Assembly: GCA_002424845.1 (NCBI GenBank)
Contig: DILD01000071.1
Span: 1-22,270, forward strand
DNA length: 22,270 bases
Origin: Thiobacillus denitrificans
GTDB taxonomy: Bacteria > Pseudomonadota > Gammaproteobacteria > Burkholderiales > Thiobacillaceae
Direction of reading: 5' to 3'
Of this stretch, positions 6,585 through 15,200 are shown in pieces (within the stretch, counting starts at the first letter, position 1; each line of letters begins with the position of its first letter). The translations under genes and the position numbers were made by a program. The notes beneath the pieces were generated by a model. That model was given only the letters and a program-made list of their open reading frames with translations. It was not told where the DNA came from and ran no database searches.

Positions 6585-8072
6585 ATGTCCGTACGTCCAG
6601 ACTATTTCGCGAAAGGTGAGAAAGCCCGACTGATCCCGGTCGCTGCCGATTCGAACAAGGAGGTTAGAGCAACTTCCGTATTCCTCGCAACAATGATGGC
6701 CGTGCCACCTTTTGCTGAGCAGATGTTTGACACTATCGGGCAGAAGACGGGCAAACGGGCCGAAGTGGTCTGTTTCACGGAAGTAGGCTTTAAGCAGGCC
6801 AGCGAGGGCAAGAACTTCCGACCTGACGGATTTGTGTCTGTGACAGCCGGGCGCGGACGACAGTGGTCTGCACTCATTGAAGCAAAAATCGGCAATGCGG
6901 AAATCGATCACGAGCAAGTAAAGCACTACGCTGCACTTGCAAAGGACCACAGCATGGATTCCGTAATCACCATCTCGAATCAATTTGTGGCATTGCCTTC
7001 ACATTCACCGGTCAACATTGGCAAGGTTTTGGCGCGCAATGTTGCACTCTTTCATTGGTCATGGATGTTCATCATCACCGAGGCGATGCTTCTCATCAGT
7101 GATGATGAGTTCAATACCCCCGAGCAGAAATTCATCCTGTCCGAGTTGGTACGTTTTCTGTCGCACGAGTCAACAGGGGTGCGGCGTTTCGACCGAATGA
7201 ACAAAGAATGGAAAGATGTGGTGTTGGCCGTAAATGCCCGCAGCGCACTTTCCAAAATCTCACCGGATGTTTTGAATACAGTTGCGGCCTGGCATCAAGA
7301 ATCCCGCGATATCTCGCTGCTCTTGACTCGCAAATTGCGTAGCCGGGTCCGCCAAAAGCTCTCCCGACTGCACACCAGCGATCAAGCTGCCCGCGTCGCG
7401 GCAGATGCAGATCGTCTGGCTAAAGATCACATTCTTGAATTTACGCTGGAAATCCCAGACGCCGCTGATCTTCTGGAGGTTCAGGCCGATATCGTTCGCC
7501 GCTGCATTATCGTATCCATGACGCTTGATGCCCCAGACACAAAACGCGCATCCAGCCGCGTCAACTGGTTAGTGAAACAACTCGCAAAATCCGAACCTGC
7601 CGATGTTCATATCGAAGCGCAGATGCCTGGCCGTGCGGCCGCCGTTCGAACGACCCTTACCCAACTCCGGAGCAACAGCGGATTTTCCGAGCAGGCTTTT
7701 TCATCAAACCTCCCCACATCATTCAAAGTAATGATGGTGCGCGACATAGCGGGGCGATTTAGCGGAAACCGTACTTTCATCGAAGAACTTGAGAATCTTG
7801 TCCCGGAGTTTTATGAGAATGTCGGCCAGCATCTTGAGACATTCCGCCCAAAGCCACCACAGCTCAAACCCGAAAAGCAGGCGGAAGAAGCTGTGCCTGA
7901 TGCTTCACCGGGCCTTCAGGATGTTGCGGTTGCGGCAAATGACGCCGCGAATGAAGCGCTGGACGTTGTTGTTTCCGGGATGGCAACGTATGAGCGCGTT
8001 GAAAACGACGTACCAGCCTCCATCCAAAGCGGCCAGCCACAAATGGACACAAACACCTTAACCCCAAGTTGA
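6585..8072 (+). CDS. PD-(D/E)XK nuclease-like protein, family not recognised
   Basis: A 495-residue protein without signal peptide or membrane helix. The N-terminal third has the layout of a PD-(D/E)XK fold: RPDG with D81, then LIEAK with E99 and K101, then QVKHY (Q111, Y115), matching the D...ExK...QxxxY pattern of RecB-like and standalone nucleases. The following VITISNQF is a typical next strand. The middle and C-terminal parts (about 200-430) look alpha-helical with no motif I know, and the last 60 residues are low-complexity, acidic and alanine-rich. ATG 6585 follows a GGGGGG ribosome site. Context is an island between duplicated gene ends, with surface-modification genes downstream. A DNA-processing or defence role is plausible but inferred. 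Repeat C copy 2 overlaps its stop codon. Confidence 0.82.
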   Translation: MSVRPDYFAKGEKARLIPVAADSNKEVRATSVFLATMMAVPPFAEQMFDTIGQKTGKRAEVVCFTEVGFKQASEGKNFRPDGFVSVTAGRGRQWSALIEAKIGNAEIDHEQVKHYAALAKDHSMDSVITISNQFVALPSHSPVNIGKVLARNVALFHWSWMFIITEAMLLISDDEFNTPEQKFILSELVRFLSHESTGVRRFDRMNKEWKDVVLAVNARSALSKISPDVLNTVAAWHQESRDISLLLTRKLRSRVRQKLSRLHTSDQAARVAADADRLAKDHILEFTLEIPDAADLLEVQADIVRRCIIVSMTLDAPDTKRASSRVNWLVKQLAKSEPADVHIEAQMPGRAAAVRTTLTQLRSNSGFSEQAFSSNLPTSFKVMMVRDIAGRFSGNRTFIEELENLVPEFYENVGQHLETFRPKPPQLKPEKQAEEAVPDASPGLQDVAVAANDAANEALDVVVSGMATYERVENDVPASIQSGQPQMDTNTLTPS

Positions 8073-8083
8073 AACCCTACCCG
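8053..8083. repeat. Repeat C, copy 2
   Basis: A 31-bp imperfect direct copy of 6262-6292 (27 of 31 identical). It overlaps the last codons and stop of the nuclease-like gene. A short companion motif, cccctttgatc, follows at 8109-8119 and also occurs behind copy 1 at 6393-6403. Confidence 0.72.
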
Positions 8084-8125
8084 AACAAATGAGGTCAGCT
8101 CAAGATGGCCCCTTTGATCCTGATC

Positions 8126-8614
8126 ATGAAATACTTTGTAACCGGACCTCAGCGGAGTGGCTCAACCTTTGTTTCCAGGTGCCTGTCTCATGATTACGGG
8201 ATCCTGCATTTTGACGAGGTCGATTACGGCCTTTTCGATTACAAACGATTTGTTGATTTAGTCAAAGGCCATGGCTCATGGGTTGTGCATGGTCCGGCCA
8301 TGTTTCACAGGACCATGGATGTTGTGAAGGATTTCCCGGACGCAACGATCGTCGTTGTGCGAAGGGACATCAAGGACATCCTGAAAAGCCAGGAAAGAAT
8401 CCAGTGGGACGACAGGATGGAAAGAAGAAACCTTCGTGTGCGCGGTGACAAACGACCGATCGCACAGATCAAATACGATATTTGGGATGTCTGGAAATGC
8501 TCCATCAAGCATTACCTTGAATATCAGTACGGGGACTTTTCAAGGCATCCGCTTTGGGTAGACAAAGAACAGCGTACCAATTTTAAGCAGAAGCAGTGGG
8601 GGTTAGAGGGCTAA
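8126..8614 (+). CDS. Small sulfotransferase-like (PAPS-binding P-loop) protein
   Basis: A 162-residue protein that probably transfers a sulfuryl group from PAPS, or is a relic of such an enzyme. The N-terminal FVTGPQRSGSTF is the 5'-phosphosulfate-binding loop of sulfotransferases. ATIVVVRRDIKDILKSQ fits the 3'-phosphate-binding strand and helix. The ending HPLWVDKEQRTNFKQKQW is typical of the short end of that family. Most sulfotransferases are 250 residues or more, so this is a compact member. ATG 8126 is preferred because the protein then starts right before the first strand, and because the alternative ATG 8105 overlaps a repeated motif also found at 6393-6403. Neither start has a good ribosome site. 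With the glycosyltransferase and methyltransferase nearby, a role in decorating a surface glycan is inferred. Confidence 0.68.
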   Translation: MKYFVTGPQRSGSTFVSRCLSHDYGILHFDEVDYGLFDYKRFVDLVKGHGSWVVHGPAMFHRTMDVVKDFPDATIVVVRRDIKDILKSQERIQWDDRMERRNLRVRGDKRPIAQIKYDIWDVWKCSIKHYLEYQYGDFSRHPLWVDKEQRTNFKQKQWGLEG

Positions 8615-8764
8615 GAGCAGCCGACATGCGCTGGTGAAATGAAACAGCTCAGCACATAGCAGAACCGAACATTCCCAGTTCCAAACTGCGCTGAAGCCCC
8701 GGAATCCTCAACGTGCCATTGCCCGGATGCACGTTACGCCTATGTGTACGGCACGGGCAACCTG

Positions 8765-9805
8765 TTAGTACGATGCAAATTCCCCGCGCGAGCCATGGTG
8801 GACCGCGCGACGGATTGTTGCCAGCCGACGTCGGGTAGTGCCGGGATCGGCTGAGCGGAATAATGCAAGTGAGAGAATCCCTGCCCAGAAACCGATACCG
8901 TTAAGCAGATAAATCGTACGGCTTCGCATACGGGTTCGATAAAAGATGAATGCGTTCCGCAAGTCGAAAAATATCTGCTGATCGGAGGTGACTGGCGAGA
9001 ACAGCGGATGCACGCGTCCTTTGTGTACATACCACGAGAGTTCCAGGTCGCGGATGAGCGCCTCCGTGCAAAGGTGATAGGTCACGCCATGGCGTGCGAG
9101 GCGTTCAGAAAAGTCCAGGTCGTCGTAGTAACAGAAAAAACGGGGGTCGGGCAATTCCGGCAACAATAATGCCTGGCGGCTGAGGAGTAGCCCACCGTAT
9201 GGCGCCCTGTCGATGCGCACAGGGGCGTTTGGAAAGGATGTCTCAGTATTTCGCGCCGGTTTGCTGATGCCCAGCAGAAGTCCCAGCCGAAACGTTAAAT
9301 TCAGCAAATTAAACCAACCATACGTATTGGGCCTGCCAACGGTTACGACTCCTCTTTGAGCAACCGCTCCCTGCCATGGCTGGCCTGGCCGGTAGGCCAG
9401 CAACGCCTGCATGGGATTACCCCCGAGTTCAGCATGTACGGCAAACAGTTTGTTGAGGCAATCGAGTTCTGGCAGGTTGTCGTCGTCAAGAAGCAGGTAG
9501 TAATCGGCATCAATCTGGCGTGCTGCCTCGATACCAAGACGAAAACCACCGGCACTACCCAGATTGTCAGGATTGTCGATGCTAACGAACCGGGTGTGGC
9601 CCGCCAGCGTGTAGGGCCGATAATTGCCATTAAAAACGGCAACGATGCTGCCCACTCCAAGGGTGGCGAGTCGTTCCAATACCTGAGCGAACATGGGATG
9701 CCGCTCACCATAAGTTACGGTAATCACGCAAAGGCGCTGACAGGGGTTGGCTCCCGCCGCAGATTCGGACGGAATGTATCCAGGTTTCATCACGGTTTTA
9801 TTCAT
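8765..9805 (-). CDS. Family 2 glycosyltransferase
   Basis: A 346-residue GT-A fold glycosyltransferase, probably acting at the cytoplasmic face of the inner membrane on a surface polysaccharide. The N-terminus has the strand LCVITVTYGER, then DNPDNLGSAGGF (77-88) as in rhamnosyl- and galactofuranosyltransferases, and the metal-binding DDD at 107-109 (YYLLLDDDN). The segment FFCYYDDLDFSERL is the usual acceptor/catalytic region. A hydrophobic stretch near the C-terminus (IYLLNGIGFWAGILSLALF) may anchor it. The open frame extends up to 10096, but the extra 97 residues do not resemble the family and run into the upstream gene. The ATG at 9805, just before the first strand, is therefore chosen; a GGGG lies about seven bases ahead. 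Sugar donor and acceptor cannot be told. Confidence 0.86.
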   Translation of the reverse strand: MNKTVMKPGYIPSESAAGANPCQRLCVITVTYGERHPMFAQVLERLATLGVGSIVAVFNGNYRPYTLAGHTRFVSIDNPDNLGSAGGFRLGIEAARQIDADYYLLLDDDNLPELDCLNKLFAVHAELGGNPMQALLAYRPGQPWQGAVAQRGVVTVGRPNTYGWFNLLNLTFRLGLLLGISKPARNTETSFPNAPVRIDRAPYGGLLLSRQALLLPELPDPRFFCYYDDLDFSERLARHGVTYHLCTEALIRDLELSWYVHKGRVHPLFSPVTSDQQIFFDLRNAFIFYRTRMRSRTIYLLNGIGFWAGILSLALFRSADPGTTRRRLATIRRAVHHGSRGEFASY

Positions 9806-10032
9806 GCAAGCGCCCCAGCCTTGATGCCCAGGCAGCTGATCTGACTCAATGTCATGACCGGCTCTGGATTTTTTGTGTGCAATAGCGGCTATCCATCGAC
9901 GCCATATCCTCGTACAGGCATGCATGCATCCCGCCACAAACGATGCATCTCCAGCAGACATGGCAGACCAAGCCAAGCACGCGCACCATGCCGGAACTAA
10001 CGGGTCTTGTATATTGAGACGCTGAGAGGCGC

Positions 10033-10824
10033 TTATGGCGCCTGCTGTACTTCCGGTTTGCGGCGCCAGCTTTCCCAAACGAACGGATAGCTCCATTCCA
10101 CGTCGTGCGTGACCGACAACCCTTTCAGTATTTCCGCACGCATTTCATGGGAGCCTTTAATCCACTCGTGAAACTGGACACGAATATAGTTGAACCTCTT
10201 CGTCAACCCTTGAGCCAGCATATATTTCAACAACGGATACTCGCCGCCCTCGATGTTGATATTGATCAAATCGACCTCATTCAAATCAAGTTTACGTAAG
10301 ACCTCCTTAATATCCTTCAACTCCACTGTAACCATTTCAGGGTTCAAAAGGTGGGCAGGGCTATCCAGATAAATCGACGATCCCATCCCGCTTACGCTCA
10401 AAGCCGCGGTCGAATTCGAATCAGCCAGGCCATAAGGGTAGATGTGGATTTTGGGTTGCATGGAAAACTTTGCATGCAAAGTCGCATAAGCCGATGGCAA
10501 AGGCTCGAAAAGATGCATCTGTGGCCGATATCTGGAGAAAACACCTTCTGCCCACGTCCCGTCATACCCGCCAACGTCGATCACGATACTGTTTTCCGTA
10601 AGCGAACACTCCTGAAGGAGCTTCTTTTGTGAGCAGGCCAAAGAAAAATCCAGAATGGTTTTGGAGTAGTGGAAGTTCAGGGCAATCAAGGTGCTGACTC
10701 GAGCTTCTGGATGGCGAAACTTAAAATACAAGTAGTATGGATAATTGCTTGCGGACTTGGCCGCCAGATATACGAATCTGGCAAGATTTCCAGACTGCCA
10801 CAAGGATTTGATACTTTTCCACAC
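10033..10824 (-). CDS. FkbM-family SAM-dependent methyltransferase
   Basis: A 263-residue methyltransferase, likely acting on a sugar or glycan hydroxyl. The SAM-binding motif I is VIDVGGYDGTW (81-91), followed by the acidic end of strand 2 in HLFEP (E107). The later NINIEGGEYPLL block (about 188-200) is characteristic of FkbM proteins. It starts with GTG; an AGAGAG ribosome site lies about seven bases ahead, and the N-terminus (MWKSIKSLW) looks natural. It lies upstream of, and on the same strand as, the glycosyltransferase with a 227-base gap in which no gene is seen, so the two probably work on the same surface glycan. Composition is more AT-rich than that of the flanking core genes. Confidence 0.9.
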   Translation of the reverse strand: MWKSIKSLWQSGNLARFVYLAAKSASNYPYYLYFKFRHPEARVSTLIALNFHYSKTILDFSLACSQKKLLQECSLTENSIVIDVGGYDGTWAEGVFSRYRPQMHLFEPLPSAYATLHAKFSMQPKIHIYPYGLADSNSTAALSVSGMGSSIYLDSPAHLLNPEMVTVELKDIKEVLRKLDLNEVDLININIEGGEYPLLKYMLAQGLTKRFNYIRVQFHEWIKGSHEMRAEILKGLSVTHDVEWSYPFVWESWRRKPEVQQAP

Positions 10825-11215
10825 TTCCGTTCTCTCTTGTCAAAATCCAGTTAGCCCTACAGCTCATGCCACATGTTCCGCGGTCAGTGCCTGTTACGGG
10901 ATAGCAAAATCCGGAAAGTCATCGGAGTTTTTGCGAGTGCGTTTGACCACAACTCTGTATGCCGCAACAGCGAAGCTGATTTGCTTCAGGTCGCCACTAT
11001 CTCAAATTCCGCCCGGTATGGGTGGATTTATGCGGATATTCCCTGACTTCCGGGATGCGTTACGGAGTGACAACAGAAATCCAGAATCGCTTATCGTTTT
11101 CGTGCGACTGGCTGGATCAAAAAACGGGCAATGATGTGCTCAAAAATTTCGCCCGAACGTACAACCACACGGCAGAAGAAGGGAAATCATTTTTCCACAC
11201 GCGACAACTAGCCCG
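10825..11215. other. Intergenic stretch, no gene recognised
   Basis: About 390 bases between the FkbM gene and the end of the DHOD-like gene. Short open frames exist on both strands, but none has a convincing start, family resemblance or codon pattern. The FkbM promoter should lie here. The stretch ends exactly at repeat B copy 2, so it is probably the right edge of the inserted island. Confidence 0.6.
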
Positions 11216-11245
11216 CGCGCTACGACCACACCCCCGGCCGTGATG
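11216..11245. repeat. Repeat B, copy 2 (3' end of DHOD-like gene)
   Basis: A 30-bp segment covering the last codons, the stop and four bases beyond the stop of the minus-strand DHOD-like gene. It is identical to 6303-6332. This copy is in the gene and is thus the likely source. Confidence 0.92.
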
Positions 11246-12236
11246 TAAAGCTGTCCAGCACCCGCAGGTAGCTGGCGCGTGCCATGGCGGTGGGGCTGGA
11301 CAGGTTCTTCTGGCTCATGCTGCCCTTGAGCTGGGCGACGGAATCGTATTCGCGCTCGGTCATCCAGTGTTCCATGCCGCGCAGAATTTGCGTCAGCCTG
11401 CTCGGCCCGTGCTGCAACAGGCAGGAGGCCAGGTGCACCACGTCGGCCCCGACCAGCAGCAGTTTCATGGCCTCCTCATGGCTGTGGACCCCGCCGGTGG
11501 CCGCCAGGGTCAAGGGCGTGCGGCCATGCAGGATGGATAGCCATCGGATGCGCAGCAACGCCTCTTCAGGCGTGGAGAGTTGCAGCTGGTCCACTATGCA
11601 CAGCATGTCCAGATCGATATCCGGCTGGTAGAAGCGGTTGAACAGGGCGACGCCGTTTGCGCCCGCGGTTTCCAGCTGGTTGACGAAATGCGGCAGCGAG
11701 GAAAAGAACGGCGACAGCTTCATGATGATCGGCAGGCTGACCACCCGCCTCAACTCGGTGAGCAGCTCGATGTAGCGCGCCTCAACCGAGGCGCCGTCAT
11801 GCCTGGCGTCGGCGGCGATGTAATAGATATTGAGTTCCAGCGCGTCGGCCCCCGCCCGCTCGAGTTCTCGCCCGAGTTCCACCCAGCCGGACGGCGTGAC
11901 GCCATTGAGACTCGCCACCACGGGAATCTCCAGGCGCTCCTTGAGCTGGCGCAGATGCGCCAGATAGCGTTCGAGGCCGCTCTGGAATTCGCTTTGACCG
12001 GGCAGAAAGCCGGCTTCCGCCTCGCTATGTCCCTGGCCGGCATGCAGCAGGAAGCGGTCGAGCATCGCGTCTTCCCGCCGCAGCTCTTCTTCGAACAGCG
12101 AATACATCACCAGCGCACCGGCACCTGCATCTTCCAGCCGCAGCGCGGTGTCGAGATCGCGCGACAGCGGCGAGGCCGAGGGCACCAGCGGATTCTTGAG
12201 GGTGAGTCCGAGGTAGTTAGTAGAAAGGTCAATCAA
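11220..12236 (-). CDS. Dihydroorotate dehydrogenase-like flavoprotein
   Basis: A 338-residue FMN-binding TIM-barrel protein of the dihydroorotate dehydrogenase/dihydropyrimidine dehydrogenase superfamily. Conserved stretches are YLGLTLKNPLVPSASPLSRD at the start, ALVMYSLFEEELRRED, ALELNIYYIA, IIMKLSPFF, GVALFNRFYQPDIDLD and LAATGGVHSHEEAMKLLLVG. No iron-sulfur motif is present. A TTG start at 12236 is chosen: GGGAG lies six bases ahead and the protein then begins MIDLSTNYLGL, as homologues do. It starts two bases after the nifJ stop, so translation is coupled. A GTG at 12278, inside nifJ, is the alternative. This type of protein often sits beside nifJ and is unlikely to be the cell's main pyrimidine enzyme; electron exchange with the oxidoreductase is inferred. 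Its 3' end is duplicated at 6303-6332. Confidence 0.86.
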   Translation of the reverse strand: MIDLSTNYLGLTLKNPLVPSASPLSRDLDTALRLEDAGAGALVMYSLFEEELRREDAMLDRFLLHAGQGHSEAEAGFLPGQSEFQSGLERYLAHLRQLKERLEIPVVASLNGVTPSGWVELGRELERAGADALELNIYYIAADARHDGASVEARYIELLTELRRVVSLPIIMKLSPFFSSLPHFVNQLETAGANGVALFNRFYQPDIDLDMLCIVDQLQLSTPEEALLRIRWLSILHGRTPLTLAATGGVHSHEEAMKLLLVGADVVHLASCLLQHGPSRLTQILRGMEHWMTEREYDSVAQLKGSMSQKNLSSPTAMARASYLRVLDSFTSRPGVWS

Positions 12237-12237
12237 G

Positions 12238-15200
12238 TCAGTCTCCCGGTTTGGATTGATCGATATGGTGTTGCGCACTCTCCTGATACGTCCTGAAGCG
12301 CCGCTCGGCGTCCTGCTGCGCCTGTTCGAGGAAACGTTGCGCCGCTTCCGGATGGCTGCGCTGCAGCATGGCGAAGCGGGTTTCCGAATCCATGAAGGCC
12401 TTGATCGGCTGGCTGGGCGCGGCGGAATCGAGCTTGAAAGGGTTGCCGCCCGCCTCCGCCTGCCGCGGGTCGAAACGGAACAGCGGCCAGTGCCCGCTTT
12501 TCACTGCCAGCTCCTGCTGGCGTTGATTGTAGAGCATGTCGTAGCCGTGGGCGATACAGGGGCTGTAGGCGACGATGAGCGAGGGGCCGCGGTAGGCCTC
12601 GGCCTCCTGGAACACGCGCAGGGTCTGGGTATCCTTGGCGCCGTAAGCCACCGTCGCCACATAGACGTGACCGTAGTCGGAGGCCAGTCTGGCGAGATCC
12701 TTCTTCGCGGTGGCCTTGCCGCCGGCGGAGAACTTGGCGACTGCGCCGATCGGCGTGGCCTTGGAGGTCTGGCCGCCGGTGTTGGAATAGACCTCGGTGT
12801 CGAGCACCAGGATGTTGACGTCGTAGGGCAGCGCCAGCACGTGGTCGAGTCCGCCGTAGCCGATATCGTAGGCCCAGCCGTCGCCGCCGATGATCCACAC
12901 CGAGCGGCGGATCAGCCATTCGGCGACGCTGGCGAGTTCCTGCGCGCGCGGATGCGTCGATGCGGACAACTTGTCGCGCAACCGGGCCACGCGGCCGCGC
13001 TGTTCGACGATGCCGGCCTCCTCGCGCTGGTCGGCATCGATCAACGCGCCGGCAAGATCGCCGCCGATTTCCGTGGCCATCTCCCTCACCAGCTGCTGCG
13101 CATACGCCATCAGCTGATCGGCCGCGAGCCGCATGCCCAGGCCGAATTCGGCGTTGTCCTCGAACAGCGAATTGCTCCACGCCGGCCCGCGCCCGGCACC
13201 GTTCACGGTGTAGGGCGTGGAAGGCAGGTTGCCGCCGTAGATGGAGGAACAGCCGGTGGCGTTGGCGATCAGCATGCGGTCGCCGAACAACTGCGTGGCA
13301 AGCCGGATGTAAGGCGTTTCGCCGCAGCCGGCACAGGCGCCGGAAAACTCGAACAGCGGGTCGAGCAGCATCGATCCGGGAATCGTGCCGTGCCTGATCA
13401 GGCTGCGGTCGAACTCGGGCAGGCCGAGGAAGAAGGCGAAATTGTCGCGCTCCTGGTTTCTGATCGGGTCGACCGGCGCCATGTTCACCGCACGCCGGCT
13501 GACATTCGACTTGTCGTGGATCGGGCAGGCCTCGACGCAATCGCCGCAGCCGGTGCAATCTTCCGGTGCGACCTGATAGCTGATGTGGGTGTCGGCAGGA
13601 AAATCCTTGCTCTTGGCCGGCACGTGCTTGAAGGTGGCGGGCGCGTCAGCCACGGCATCGGCACTGAAGGCGCGCGCGCGAATGGCGCTGTGCGGACAAA
13701 CGAACACGCACTTGCCGCACTGGGTGCAGAGGTCGGCGTCCCAAACCGGAATTTCCAGCGCGATATTGCGCTTCTCGTGGCGCGCGGTGCCGAGCGGATA
13801 GGTGCCGTCGGCGGGGAAGCACGACACCGGCAGCGCGTCGCCGTGACCGTGGTAGATCGGCAGGGTGAGGTCGCGCACGAAGTCCGGGATATCCCCCGTC
13901 ACGGCGGCGGAAGGTTCTGTTTCGGCGCTGCCCGTCTCTGCCGGAATGCTGACCTGATGCAGTTCCGCCAGCGTGGTGTCGATCGCCTTGTAGTTCAGCT
14001 CCACCAAGCGCCGGCTCTTCTTGCCGTAGGTCTTGTCGACCGCCTGCTTGATCGCGGCGATCGCCTGTGCTTTCGGCAGGATGCCGGAAATGGCGAAGAA
14101 GCAGGTCTGCATGATGGTGTTGATGCGCCGCCCCATGCCGGCCTCGGCGGCGACGGCATAGGCGTCGATCACCCACAGCCGAAGGCGCTTGTCGCGAATC
14201 TGCGCACGCATCCTGGCGGGCAGCGTGGCCCACACTTCATCCGGTTTGGCCGGCGTATTCAACAGGAAAACGCCATCGGACGCGGCGTGCTCCAGTAGAT
14301 CGTAGCGGCCGACGAACATCGGCTGGTGGCAGGCGACAAAGCCGGCCATGTCGTGTTCGACCAGATAGGAAGAGCGGATGGGCGACGGCCCGAAGCGCAG
14401 GTGCGACACCGTCACCGCGCCCGATTTTTTCGAGTCGTAGACGAAATAACCCTGCGCCTGCAGATCAGTGGCTTCACCCAGAATCTTGATCGAGTTCTTG
14501 TTGGCCGATACCGTGCCGTCGGCGCCAAGCCCCCAGAACACGGCATGCTGAAGCTGCCGCGACGCATCGGTGCGGAAGTCCGCGTCCCATGGCAGCGACA
14601 GGTGGGTGAGGTCGTCGTGGATGCCGACCGTGAACTGGCGCCTGGGCGTGGCGACAGCCAGTTCGTCGAATACGGCCTTGACCATGCCCGGGGTGAACTC
14701 CTTGCTGGCCAGCCCATAGCGGCCGCCGATGACTTTGGGCATGGCACGCGTGCCATCGGACGCAGCCTGCGCCAGTGCGGTCACCACATCCTTGTACAGG
14801 GGCTCGCCGTCCGAACCCGGCTCCTTGCAACGATCAAGTACGGCAACGGCTGTTACGGTGGCCGGCAACGCTGCCAGCAGCGCACTGGGCGAAAACGGCC
14901 GATACAGGCGCACCTTGAGTACGCCCACTTTTTCGTCATGGGCGATGAGATGCTCGACGGTTTCATGCACCGTCTCGGCCCCGGAACCCATCAGCACGAT
15001 GACCCGTTCGGCATCGGCCGCGCCCGCATAGTCGAACAGCTGGTATCGCCGCCCGGTGAGTTCGCCAAAACGATCCATCGCGTCCTGCACGATCCGCGGG
15101 AAAGCATCGTAAAAAACATTGCTGCGTTCGCGCGACTGGAAGAAGACATCCGGGTTCTGCGAACTGCCGCGCAGCACCGGATGCTCGGGCGATAGCGCGC

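Noticed and set aside
8105..8125. Earlier ATG for the sulfotransferase-like gene
   Set aside because: It overlaps the repeated word cccctttgatc found also at 6393-6403 and adds residues before the first beta strand. It is kept only as an alternative.
9806..10096. 97-codon N-terminal extension of the glycosyltransferase frame
   Set aside because: The extra residues show no family pattern, run into the 3' end of the FkbM gene and lie before the normal first strand of GT2 enzymes. ATG 9805 is the better start.
10904..11060. Weak inverted similarity (atccggaaagtca versus tgacttccggga) suggesting an IS remnant
   Set aside because: The match is short and broken, and there is no transposase fragment between the arms.
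5863..11215. Integrase, transposase or toxin-antitoxin genes that would move the island
   Set aside because: No tyrosine or serine recombinase, DDE transposase, HUH/Y1 motif or TA pair was found in any frame. The island borders are defined by repeats only.
10745..11243. Two short plus-strand frames in the gap between the FkbM and DHOD-like genes
   Set aside because: No recognisable domain, no ribosome sites, and one runs antisense into both neighbours. Treated as non-coding.
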